From Yponomeuta sedellus (taxonomy: Eukaryota; Arthropoda; Insecta; Lepidoptera; Yponomeutidae), in assembly GCA_934045075.1 (NCBI GenBank), contig OW203726.1, positions 21,081,488 to 21,145,487 of the forward strand: a stretch of 64,000 nucleotides of DNA, written 5' to 3'. This document shows, piece by piece, positions 41,221-50,328 of this stretch (its first letter is position 1; every line of letters begins with the position of its first letter). The translations under genes were made by a program, and so were the position numbers. A model generated the notes under the pieces. It saw nothing but the letters and a program-made list of their open reading frames with translations. It searched no databases and was not told where the DNA came from.

Positions 41221-42022
41221 TAAAGATAGGCGATTATGAATGATACTAATGATATCATTCGACTATGGCTGTCATTAGACTTAGTCGAGTTAGACATCCA
41301 GATTAGTAACTAATGTTCTCAAATCGCTAATCTAACACTACTTGTCGTCGACTCGTGTCGTTCCACTGCAACTCGGGCCGACTCGGGATCATTCAAGCAG
41401 ACGCATACAACTAATTTGGTCGACTCGAGCATTTCCGCCGAGAATCGGACCGTTTCGAGATTCAGTGTTTTATATCTTGCTTCCACTTTCATGCGGCAAG
41501 CAAAATTCAACCGTATGTCATGGCGTTGAAAGTAAAACCATAAAATGTGGCGTGTAGCAACGACGTAAACCAATTTGAAAGTCCGCCATTGCAAAAAAAT
41601 AAAAAGTTCAGTGTAACAGCAAAATTACTTTTGAAGATCTAAACTATTGAAGGCAGGAATACTTTTCTGTTAGTAGTGAATTAGTAAAGAAAAGAAAGTA
41701 ACACGCACGACCTTGAACCAAACAATTACAATCACACCTGAGTTGAACAAGTAACGTGACCTAGGTAGGTACTGTTTGTTTAAACTTTGACCTCGCCTTG
41801 CGGTCCTGCGAGAGCTAGATGGCGCCTTTCGCGTGTAAATTAGTGCCATTTTTCCCCTAGTAAGTAGGTACCATTCATAATACAATTTGACATTAGTGGT
41901 TACTAATTAGTGGTTTTATTCGATTATCAGGATTAGTGATAACTAATATTGAAGTCGAATACGAACGTTAGTAAGTGGAAGATTAGTCGACTTATAATTT
42001 TATTCATAATCGCGCATCACTA
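41221..42022. mobile_element. Non-autonomous hAT-type element, 802 bp
   Basis: The target duplication GCGTGTAC (8 bp, 41213-41220 and 42023-42030) brackets terminal inverted repeats of 21 bp (17 identical): 41221-41241 and 42002-42022, the latter reading TAGTGATGCGCGATTATGAA on the minus strand. The 8-bp duplication and TAGTGATG-like ends fit the hAT superfamily. The interior has no transposase; short ORFs at 41319-41594 show no domain. Confidence 0.8.
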
Positions 42023-42075
42023 GCGTGTACCAATGACTTTGTCTTCAAAGTTACGTATATTTGTAAAGCCAGTAA
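42023..42075 (+). mobile_element. SINE-E body, split by hAT element
   Basis: 'gtaccaatgactttgtcttc' resumes the SINE interrupted at 41220, then ends after 'cgtatatttgtaaag'. Confidence 0.7.
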
Positions 42076-42383
42076 TCTTTTAAATTAATTACTTAAATTA
42101 AACTTGGGTCAAATGAGAATAACCCAACGGGCGTTAGTACGTGTGCGTAATCCCTTCATACTGATGAACTGAAATTCTGTTTTCAGGCCCAATATGTTCG
42201 CTGAATGAAAAGTAATAGGTTGATTATGGTTGGGAGGCTGACATGAGGTAATCGGTTCTCTTTATCCCTATTTCGCAACCATATTATGTAGAGAAACTAG
42301 CAGCAAACTTCATCTATGTTATTGGCATCACTGGTCTACCCGACTGAGGCGGACCGCAAAAAGAGTGCAATGTATTTGGCTCG

Positions 42384-42655
42384 TGTGTTTGTTTGTTTGT
42401 TTGTTTGTTTGTTTGTTTGTTTGTTTGTTTGTTTGTTTGTTTGTTTGTTTGTTTGTTTGTATGTATGTATGTATGTATGTATGTATGTATGTATGTATGT
42501 ATGTATGTATGTATGTATGTATGTATGTATGTATGTATGTATGTATGTATGTATGTATGTATGTATGTATGTATGTATGTATGTATGTATGTATGTATTT
42601 ATGTATGTATTTATGTATGTATGTATGTATGTATGTGCGTATGTATGTATGTTTG
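42384..42655. repeat. Compound (TTTG)n-(TATG)n microsatellite
   Basis: About 18 TTTG units (42384-42459) switch sharply to about 47 TATG units with rare variants near the end. Long ORFs in all frames here encode only VC/MYVC or THIY repeats and are artefacts. Confidence 0.97.
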
Positions 42656-42984
42656 TACCTGCAAAAGTCTCTCCGATTCATTACTCTTAACGAACGGTCA
42701 CATTTTTAAATGAAATCTCAATCGATTCGTCGTCTTAGCACAATTGTCATAGACTAGAAAAACTAAGCATACTTCCAAAGCCGCCTATTACACCGTATTT
42801 TATTGTGGTGATTTTAGTGTTACCAGTCTTTCAGTCACATCTTCAGATCAGATCTTTTGTACTACCTGACTTTTCAAGCAATATCCATTTTTCGTAGGCA
42901 TTAGGCAGACTCTATTACAAGTAAGAATTGTTTGATTGAATTTACACAAATATTCTTTTTATTACTTTTGTATACTGATGTTAC

Positions 42985-43280
42985 AGATTAGATGGGTCTA
43001 ATCGCGATTATCAGAGCTGTTTAATATATAACTATGTACGAGTATCGCGAATCAATAAGAAATACTGACTCAAAAGTGTATTGATGTACTGATTTACTGA
43101 AAAGAAATAAACACATTCAAAGAAAGGTTATTGGACATTACTCAGATTGCATGAAGACCACAAACAGATTTTTATGTTGTCTCATCTCATTACACATAAG
43201 ATACAACGTCGGGAATTAAGATAATTCCCGATTTTGTATGTAACGATAACTTTTTACCTAATAAATAATCGAGGCCGGCT
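42985..43280. repeat. Penelope-type terminal repeats, interrupted
   Basis: 'taatcgcgattatca' and 'ttaatatataactatgtacg' (42990-43065) plus 'caacgtcgggaattaaga' and 'acctaataaataatcgagg' (43203-43275) are the parts of the 44511 element in scrambled form. Confidence 0.5.
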
Positions 43281-43407
43281 TCGAAGACGGTGGAGAGATG
43301 ACCTCGACAACCGACAACAATCTGCTGGAGTGGTCTGAGGTGGCCCAGGAAGAAAACTCTGGACTGAATTGGGAGAGGCCTTTGCCGTTTGACAAATATT
43401 CTTTTTT

Positions 43408-43605
43408 AAAAACCTATTTAGAGGCTAAAAATTTCACCCATTCCGGGATTCGAACCCGCAACCTCTGGTTATCCGTGCCAGCGCTCTACCAATTGAGCCA
43501 AAGGGCGACTCACCGGCATCAGTGAAATTTCGAACCTCTTTACACTATTCTCTGTATTACGTACAGGCAGCGACATCTGGCTTAAGCAAATTGAATCACT
43601 TACAG
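43408..43605 (-). mobile_element. SINE-D, uninterrupted reference copy
   Basis: The inverse copy carries tail, tRNA-like unit (B-box 'cgggattcgaacccgcaacc') and leader ('ggcatcagtgaaatttcgaa', 'cgtacaggcagcgacatctg') in one piece. It shows what the MULE target looked like. Confidence 0.8.
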
Positions 43606-43689
43606 CAAATATTGTTTTTGTTAATTTTGTACACTTACTCAAATGTACTTATATATTAAATTATGATTTTTTTTAATTCCATCGCTAAA

Positions 43690-43840
43690 GGAGTGAAACC
43701 GAGTGCCTGAGGTGTTCATATAACTCAGCGTTTGAAATTGTCAATTTGTGGTGGGCACGCGTGATAATAAATATACTTTCTACACTTTCTCTCTGAGAGA
43801 AGGCCTGTTCCGCAGTGAGACGTTTAGAAGCTACATAAAA
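43690..43840 (+). mobile_element. SINE-E 3' region
   Basis: 'gagtgcctgaggtgttcata', 'ctcagcgtttgaaattgtca' and 'ggtgggcacgcgtgataata' match the distal body of SINE-E. Confidence 0.55.
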
Positions 43841-43874
43841 AAGGGAGTGAAAAAGTGTCATAAATATTTCCTTT

Positions 43875-43995
43875 TTAATGCACTAAGGACAATTATAAAA
43901 ACCTAGTCAGCGCTGGCACGGATAGCCAGGTGTCGCGGGTTCGAATCCCGGCATGAGTGGAATTTTTAGCCTCTTAATAGGTTTTTAAAAGTGTC
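43875..43995 (+). mobile_element. SINE-D fragment
   Basis: 'tttttaatgcactaaggaca' joins directly to 'gcgctggcacggatagccag' with an exact B-box, then the tail 'cctcttaataggttttta'. The upstream half of the tRNA-like unit is missing. Confidence 0.65.
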
Positions 43996-43999
43996 ATAA

Positions 44000-44505
44000 A
44001 GTTTAGTTCGCGAAGCAAAGCTTGTCTATTTGTATGTTTGGCCGCTTGGATGTTCGTTACTACTATTAGCATCCATGACATATCCCTACCCTTCCTTACA
44101 TGAGAGGATCGTCTACTAATCTAAAACGGTTGCACGTACTGCAATACTTCTCTTGTATTTACTCTGTACGGACGGTTTATTTACTTTGTAACATTACCTC
44201 AAGTTTTCCGCTCCCAGAGTTTCAGCGAGGATGCTTTTTGTTATCTCAGTTTCGTTGCTGCTTGATAGAGAGGGACGTATCCAGAGTTGTAGGTGAAACT
44301 AAATCCGCTACGAATATAATGCACCAACGGCAAGCCTTTGTACTCGTATTCCCCAGTTTCCTTGAAGTCTGGTGGAGGGAAGTGCGATCTAAAGTTGTGG
44401 TTGGAAGTATTTCAGTTCAAAGTGCCATATAATGCAGCTCGAGCTCGGCGTAGGGCGAGCAAGAGGGTAGTGTGAAGGAAGTCTTCAAATATCTTGTTTA
44501 GTGGT
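44000..44505. other. Unassigned; one 110-codon frame without domain
   Basis: The frame at 44100-44432 (+) starts with ATG and is fairly balanced in composition, but no motif or homology is recognisable. It is left as unassigned sequence. Confidence 0.3.
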
Positions 44506-44510
44506 TACGT

Positions 44511-44731
44511 ATTAAACGGGTCAAATCGCGATTATTTATTAGGTAAAACGTAATAACCTTATTTCCCGACGTTTCGGCAGCGTTTCAATTAATAGTGACT
44601 ACCCACAATAATTGACCGTACTCGCCACTTCAGTCTACCCGAGACCACGGCAACTGTAACGCTGCCGAAACGTCGGGAAAGAATGTAATTGCGTTTTACC
44701 TAATAAATAATCGCGATTTGACCCGTTTAAT
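44511..44731. mobile_element. Penelope-type inverted terminal repeats without body
   Basis: The 74-bp arms 44511-44584 and 44658-44731 are inverse complements (outer 'attaaacgggtcaaatcgcg', inner 'gacgtttcggcagcgtt'). The ~70-bp spacer ends in 'gagaccacggcaactg', matching the spacer end of the GIY-YIG-bearing element at 57257-57666. Probably a deletion derivative of a related Penelope-like element. Confidence 0.65.
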
Positions 44732-44744
44732 ATATAACTATGTA

Positions 44745-45215
44745 TGAGTATCGCGAATCATTAAGAAATACTATCTTTTTTAGTATTTATATGTACCTAG
44801 CATATAAGAAAACTTTAATTTGTAAAACCGAGAGCATCTGCCAACAAACTGTTATGCAGTTTGGCAGAAACTAACTTCTTTATTTTTTTGTATTTTTGTT
44901 TAAATAAACGTCTTCAATCAATCAATCGACAAAGCACGTCATTTTTACTTCGATGTCACGAAAGCTACTTGGTGTCTTAGATTGTCTCGAAAGTCAGGAA
45001 CTAAACGAAGAATCTACAAAGCATATAAGCGTCATACGTGACACGGTAGGTTCTGACGTCGGTTAAAAGAATTAGGATATGCAGGCGGCACAGAAAAGAA
45101 GTTTGAAAAGACCTGAAGCCAACGCCAACTGCGATGAATGGTCATCGGCACTGGTGGACAAAGGAGTCAGACGTCAGGCATTAAATCCATAGCAACCCAA
45201 CTTCAAAACCATTAT
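44745..45215. other. Unassigned sequence
   Basis: No gene or repeat family recognised; the AT-rich left edge continues the terminal-repeat flank seen at 43025-43070. Confidence 0.35.
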
Positions 45216-45224
45216 AAATTACAC

Positions 45225-45600
45225 ATCATCATCATCATCAGCCCGGTAAACCCCACTGCTGGGTATAGGCCTCTTCATTTCCTCGCCAGCCAGCACGATC
45301 TCGCGCTAGTCTCATCCACTGTTTGCCGGCTACTTTACTTAAGTCATCTGACCATCTGGCTGCTGGTCTGCCCACCGACCGTTCCCCCTCCCACGGCCGC
45401 CACTCTGTCACTGCCTTGTCCATCTGCCATCATTCCGCCTAGCCAAGTGTCCCGCCCACTTCCACTTCAGAGTCGCAATCCGTTTGCCGATATCTACCAG
45501 CTTTGTTTGGCGTTTGATTTCGACATTCGGGATCCGGTCCAGAAGTGTGATTCCTAGCATAGCTCTTTCCATTGCTCTCTGTGCGACTTTGACTTACACA
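45225..45600 (-). pseudogene. RTE-like LINE C-terminal ORF relic
   Basis: The minus strand reads 'AMLGITLLDRIPNVEIKRQT', 'RIATLKWKWAGHLARRNDGR', 'VTEWRPWEGERSVGRPAARW' and 'DDLSKVAGKQWMRLARDRAG', ending in '...QQWG'. This is a long, well-preserved version of the RTE-like RT tail. The 3' side ends with 'tgggtataggcctcttc' and (ATC)n on the plus strand. The RT core is missing. Confidence 0.8.
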
Positions 45601-45659
45601 AATTACACAACTTACATAAAATCACACCTGTACCACATAGGACTATGTCACTTACTGCC

Positions 45660-46780
45660 TGGCACCTGAAAGACCTCTTTCGCTTCATCCTATGTCCGCC
45701 ATATAAGAAAGCCCACTACATTTGAACACATTAAAAGAATTACCCACCAATAGGAGTCGCTAAAAAGCATAAAAACGGGATAACTACCTGATTTTTTTTT
45801 TTAAATTTTACTTATATATTTCTAAAGTCGTAAAAGTTAATTAGAAAATAAAGTAGGATCTATACCAATTAGTAGGTAATTGACAAACTTTAATCGGCGC
45901 ATTTCAGGAATTGCACATTTTTGAGGCAATCTCATTTAAAAACAATAAAACTTAGTGCAAACTAAATTCACAGATTTGTCGGCCGAGTTTACAGTTTTTT
46001 ATATTATAGTTTGTTGTTGGAAACGTGATTTTTCTTGTAATATTTGTGTTTTTTAGTTACTCTTATATGCCTTTAACTAATTCCGAAACAAAAGTGACTT
46101 TGTTTACACGATGCCAAAAAGTGCCCCAATCTTTTAACCATAATTCTAACTAATTTACATTGAAATCACACTCCTAAGAAACACTTATAACAGTAGGACG
46201 TCTAATGACAGATGGATCAGATATACAGAAACTTCGCTATAGTTGTAAGTTCATTAGGAAAACGGTGACAAAAAACCATTTTCCACTTATTTTTCTATTC
46301 ATACTTCATTCAGTATCTAATCAATCGCCCTTTCACTGTACTGTGATTTGTGCTCGCAGGAAGTTTACCCAGCTGGCTACGTCATTCAATTTATTAGCTT
46401 CACCCACACAGTGCCCTTTAATATTTCAGGACCATTTATCCCGAGGCAATAAAATGTAGCGCACTATGAGATAAAATTAAGCGATATAAAAATTCAAAAG
46501 CGCGCGAAGAATGAACCTCGACGGCAACGTTCAAAAATCCATTTTTTTTAATAACAGCACTAAATCAACAACATTGAATTACTCGTAATACGAAAAGTTA
46601 CGCGGCGGCAAATTAAATTTCGAACGTTGTCGGGGGCAGGGCTGGCTGGTGACAGCTGACGAAGGTCCGATGGTTACCTCCTTCTTAAAAAAAAAGATGC
46701 GTTTTGTTTGAGGCCCAATTTCAATCGTACACCTAACTGTGGTCAGAGAAAAGGTGCTAACATTTTAAGAGTGAAAAAAT
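45660..46780. other. Unassigned sequence
   Basis: No gene recognised. A frame at 46205-46459 (+) has no recognisable domain. Confidence 0.35.
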
Positions 46781-46805
46781 ACTTCGTGGTGAAGACATTG
46801 GGGTA

Positions 46806-47141
46806 GTTGTTTTGTGTGAAGGTCTTCGCTTACCGTCAGGGCCTTTTTGTTCATTCATTCATGATTATTTATTAATATTGAATTAAGCACTGATACCCCC
46901 TATTATGTAACGGTCCACTGTGTTGGGTTGTCCGTCTTATCATTTTCGAAGTGTCAAAAGCATACCTATTATGCAAGTTGTTTTGTGTGAAGGTTTTCGG
47001 TTACCGTCAAGCCCTCTTCATTCATTCATTGTTCATGGTTTACTATGATTATTCAATTAAGCACTAATACCCCCTATCATGTAACGGTCCATTGTGTTGG
47101 GTTGTCTGTCTTACCATTTTCGAAGTCTCAAATGCATAAGC
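46806..47141. repeat. Tandem duplication, period 171 bp
   Basis: Copies at 46806-46976 and 46977-47141 share 'gttgttttgtgtgaaggt', 'tcattcattcat', 'ttaagcact.ataccccct' and 'ttgtgttgggttgt'. Confidence 0.8.
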
Positions 47142-47169
47142 TGTCAAATGCATATATATGCATTTGACA
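47142..47169. repeat. Perfect 28-bp palindrome
   Basis: A self-complementary sequence centred on 'gcatatatatgc' lies directly at the end of the 171-bp tandem pair. The duplicated word 'tcaaatgcat' suggests it arose by inverted duplication. Confidence 0.85.
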
Positions 47170-47664
47170 CCAGCAGCTGGAGTAGTTAAAAAAAAGTAAA
47201 TATCGACTTCACTCTACCCAGTGGATACTTACAATAGATCCCCTGGTCGTGTAATTAAATGTTCTCTTTCTACGTTGCATAGTCGATTACCCCACAGATT
47301 AACAAATATGGAGAATAACTGTACTAGGGGGCTACGCAGTGCACATTGAATTGTCACAATGAACTATGAAATTGTAATTAAAGTACCACACAGGTGAGAA
47401 GACCGACTCTTCCTTTCTCTTGTATCTTATGTACAATAACCGTTGAGATATTCTCTCCCTCAGCGATAAAATGATCACGATTCAGCAGATCAGCACATTA
47501 ATAGTGTATTTACTAATTCCTGATTGAAGACTGTTATTCTCATTCAGTAATAAACAAATTGAAAAAAAGACCGTATTACAAGACACTGCATACAGTTTAT
47601 TGTAGCAACGAAAAATCGTTTTTGATAGTTACTTTCAATTTCCAAATCCATTTATAAAAAAACT

Positions 47665-47800
47665 TACTTCTTCTTCAGGCTATATTAGTCCACTGCTAGA
47701 CATAGCCCTCCCTTAAAGAGCGCCATAGCGCAAGGTTGTACCATCATTGGGGGGTAATGCCCATCATCCCTACGCTGGGCATGCGGGTTGGGGATCTTAG
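47665..47800 (-). mobile_element. Family B, 3' half
   Basis: 'cttcttcaggctatattagt' (inverse of the shared RTE/B end) runs through 'ggggggtaatgcccatcatc' to 'atgcgggttggggatc'. Confidence 0.7.
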
Positions 47801-47872
47801 CAAAAAACTTACACAACTACTCGATTTCTATGTACTAAACAAAAACGTTCTATGAAAAAACGTGTCCTTACA

Positions 47873-47970
47873 CCCGGTTTCTGATACACTAACAATCCGT
47901 TAATCTTCAGTGAACAGCTGTCGGTTGGCCAAAGTGCATACAAAAAAATACATTTGACAGCTGCTAACAG
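47873..47970 (+). repeat. Fold-back element, family J
   Basis: 'cggtttctgatacactaaca' to 'catttgacagctgctaacag' forms imperfect self-complementarity around the AACAGCTGTC core. Confidence 0.55.
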
Positions 47971-48036
47971 AGAAGCCGGAAGACCAAGGACCACCTGGAA
48001 AAGATCACTAGACTAAGAGGCCAAGTCGATCGGCAC

Positions 48037-48235
48037 TTCTTCTTCAGGCTATATTAGTTCACTGCTGGGCATAGCCCCCCCCCCCCCTAATGAGTGCCAT
48101 AGCGCAAGATTGTGCCATCATTGGGGGGGTAATGCCCATAATCCCCCACGGTAGGCCTGCGGGTTGGGGATCGCAGTTCAGTAGAATTGTACGGCAGGGG
48201 GCGCTGCTGCCCACCCCGCGACCGGCACCGATCGG
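48037..48235 (-). mobile_element. Family B, 3' half with C-run expansion
   Basis: It is the same as 47665-47800, but with a run of C's near 48078 and extension to 'ggcagggggcgctgctgccc'. Confidence 0.7.
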
Positions 48236-48374
48236 CACTAGCTGGCCCGAATTAGAAGGTGCCGCGAACCACCGTCAGAAGTGGAAATCTGTGGTCGAGG
48301 CCCTATGCTCTCCTAGGAAATAAAGGACCGAAGAATAAGAACAGAACATTATTAGAGCGTTGGTGTACGAGTAA

Positions 48375-48480
48375 ATGGCGCTAGTGACCTGGTCAAACCG
48401 AGTGATTGGAATCAATCACCTGAGTTAAACAACAACAGGCGCGGTCAGGTGCAGGATTGGTGACCGTCCCGTGACTACCG
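48375..48480 (+). mobile_element. Family A, 5' part, split by LINE
   Basis: 'ggtcaaaccgagtgattgga' to 'gaccgtcccgtgactaccg' is followed by foreign sequence. The family continues at 53397 ('ctagtggcatttttccgagc'). Overall it is bounded by a 7-bp duplication CGAGTAA (48368-48374 and 53656-53662). Confidence 0.8.
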
Positions 48481-48630
48481 GGTGGAATTGTACTGCAGGG
48501 GGCGCTGCAGCCCACCCCCCGGTTTATGTCCCTTAGTCGCCTTTTACGACACCCGCGGGAAGAATTTGGGTTGGTGCTATTCTGGAGATGATGAGAGATG
48601 TAAGAGAGAGATGTGGCCGACACCACACAG
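48481..48630 (-). mobile_element. Family B, 5' portion
   Basis: 'ggtggaattgtactgcaggg' to 'gaatttgggttggtgctatt' is inverse family B, abutting the family A break exactly. Its 3' half is missing. Confidence 0.7.
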
Positions 48631-48634
48631 TAGG

Positions 48635-48720
48635 TAGGTTGTAGGTTGTCTGGCAGAAATTGTTCTGAGCAATAAGGCCGCCAATTATACTGTATCTATT
48701 GGCACTATTAAGTCGACAAT
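48635..48720 (+). mobile_element. Family C fragment
   Basis: 'gtaggttgtctggcagaaat' and 'caataaggccgccaattata' match family C before the LINE begins. Confidence 0.6.
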
Positions 48721-49082
48721 AATATTCTCTCTATAATAAGTTATACCACGCTACACAATATATCCGCGTTAGTGAGATAACATCAAATACATCTCAAGTT
48801 CGAACGGTAATCCTCACATCTCCTACCCTGCGTTGCCGCTTGTTTTGTTGTTCCGTCATCGGCGAGCTGAGCGGCCACTACTCGCGATCCACGGCAGCTA
48901 CATTACACCGCGACGCGACACGACCCGCGGCAGACGGCGGCTACTACTCAGGATCTGCGATAGCAGTGTGGCTGGGTGCGAACAAACTTCGAGGTACGTT
49001 TTAACAGCTCAAGCTCAAGAAAGAACCAGGATAGCAGATTAATTTATTACCTACAAATATCGGAGATTTTAACCACACCACG

Positions 49083-50325
49083 ATGATTTGTACAATATGC
49101 AACAAAACAATCATGCTAGGAGAGCAAATAGTATGCGTAGGATGCAAGGGTCATAACCGCTACAGCTGCCATAATATAACGAAGGCATGCTTTTTACAGA
49201 ACAAAGCCAAGTTGTTGAAAACATGGCTTTGTCCTAGCTGCTCACAGATCACTCAGCGAAGACCCATAAGAGACGACACCCCTGTACGTAAGCCTCACGA
49301 TCAGCAGAAAGAAAATATCCCTTCCGCAATGTCGAAAACACAACCAAAACCATCCCAAATAGAAGGAAAACCTGAGTCGCAAGATAACAAACAAGAAGAA
49401 AAATCTGAAAATGTCACACATAGAAGAAAAAACCATTTTACCTATGATTCTGACTCGGAAGACATTAACTATTTAGGAGATACAATTACCAATAAAAATT
49501 CAGGGACTACAGGCCTGCAAAAAACAATAACCCTGGAAATCTTAAGCGACTTAATCACACAAAAACTAAAGGAAAACAACAAATCAATAACAACACAAAT
49601 TCAAAAAACAATGCAAGATGAATTATATAAAGCTATTAGCAGCATAAGAGAGGAATTCAAAAAACAATTTAAAAAATAGTGGAGATTCAAAACAAAGAAA
49701 CTAAAGATAATGTGTTACAACTAGAGAATAAAATAAAAATACTTGAAAATGAAACTGAAGTAATGAAGAAAGAAATTAAAAAAATAGAAGAAAAAACATT
49801 TCATCAAGATGTCACAAAGCATGCGAAAATAGCGACAGAAAAATTGTGATATACGGGCTGAATGAGATCTACAAAGAAAATGAACGAGACCTCGACAGAA
49901 GAATCATTAACTTATTCCGAGAATTTTTCGACATAGACCGGCATGGATATATAGAAGAAACATATAGGATAGGAAGATACATCAATAATAAAACCCGGCC
50001 ACTTTTCATTGAACTGATCAGCAAGAGAATGGCAAAATACCTAAAGGAAAATGCACACTACTTTCAAGGAACAGATATCAACATAACAGAACATCTAAAT
50101 GAGAAAGACAGAAAAGCACGAAATATATTAAAACAAGAAATGCTCTTAGCAAGAGCAAACGGATTACATGCAGTGATACGAAACAACAAATTATTTATTG
50201 AAGGGAAACAAGTCACCAACAACGAAAACACAAAAGAGATAATACCGACAACGACAACTTCATTTCAAGAAAATAGATCAAAAAGCAGCAACGAATCCCA
50301 GCAGAACTATAGAACATTTCATTGA
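49083..50325 (+). pseudogene. LINE ORF1 (PHD-like finger, coiled coil, RNA-binding part), frameshifted
   Basis: ORF1 proteins coat the element RNA and act as chaperones. The ATG at 49083 opens a Cys-rich PHD-like module: C3-x2-C6-x11-C18-x2-C21, C29, C36 and C50-x2-C53 ('WLCPSC'). A charged linker follows, then a coiled coil read into a second frame ('LQLENKIKILENETEVMKKE', about 49710-49775). A third frame from 49820 encodes 'NSDRKIVIYGLNE', 'RIINLFREFF' and 'TRPLFIELISKR', an RRM/transposase-22-like RNA-binding pattern common in ORF1. Two frameshifts (near 49677 and 49820) therefore interrupt a once continuous frame. Family assignment comes from domain order; residue-level matches are only by eye. 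Confidence 0.7.
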
Positions 50326-50328
50326 TTC

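Noticed and set aside
42316..42713. Three long plus-strand frames and one minus-strand frame of 106-124 codons
   Set aside because: They only translate the tetranucleotide microsatellite into VC/MYVC or THIY repeats.
44100..44432. 110-codon ATG-initiated frame
   Set aside because: No motif, no repeat match and no splice context; chance ORF cannot be excluded.
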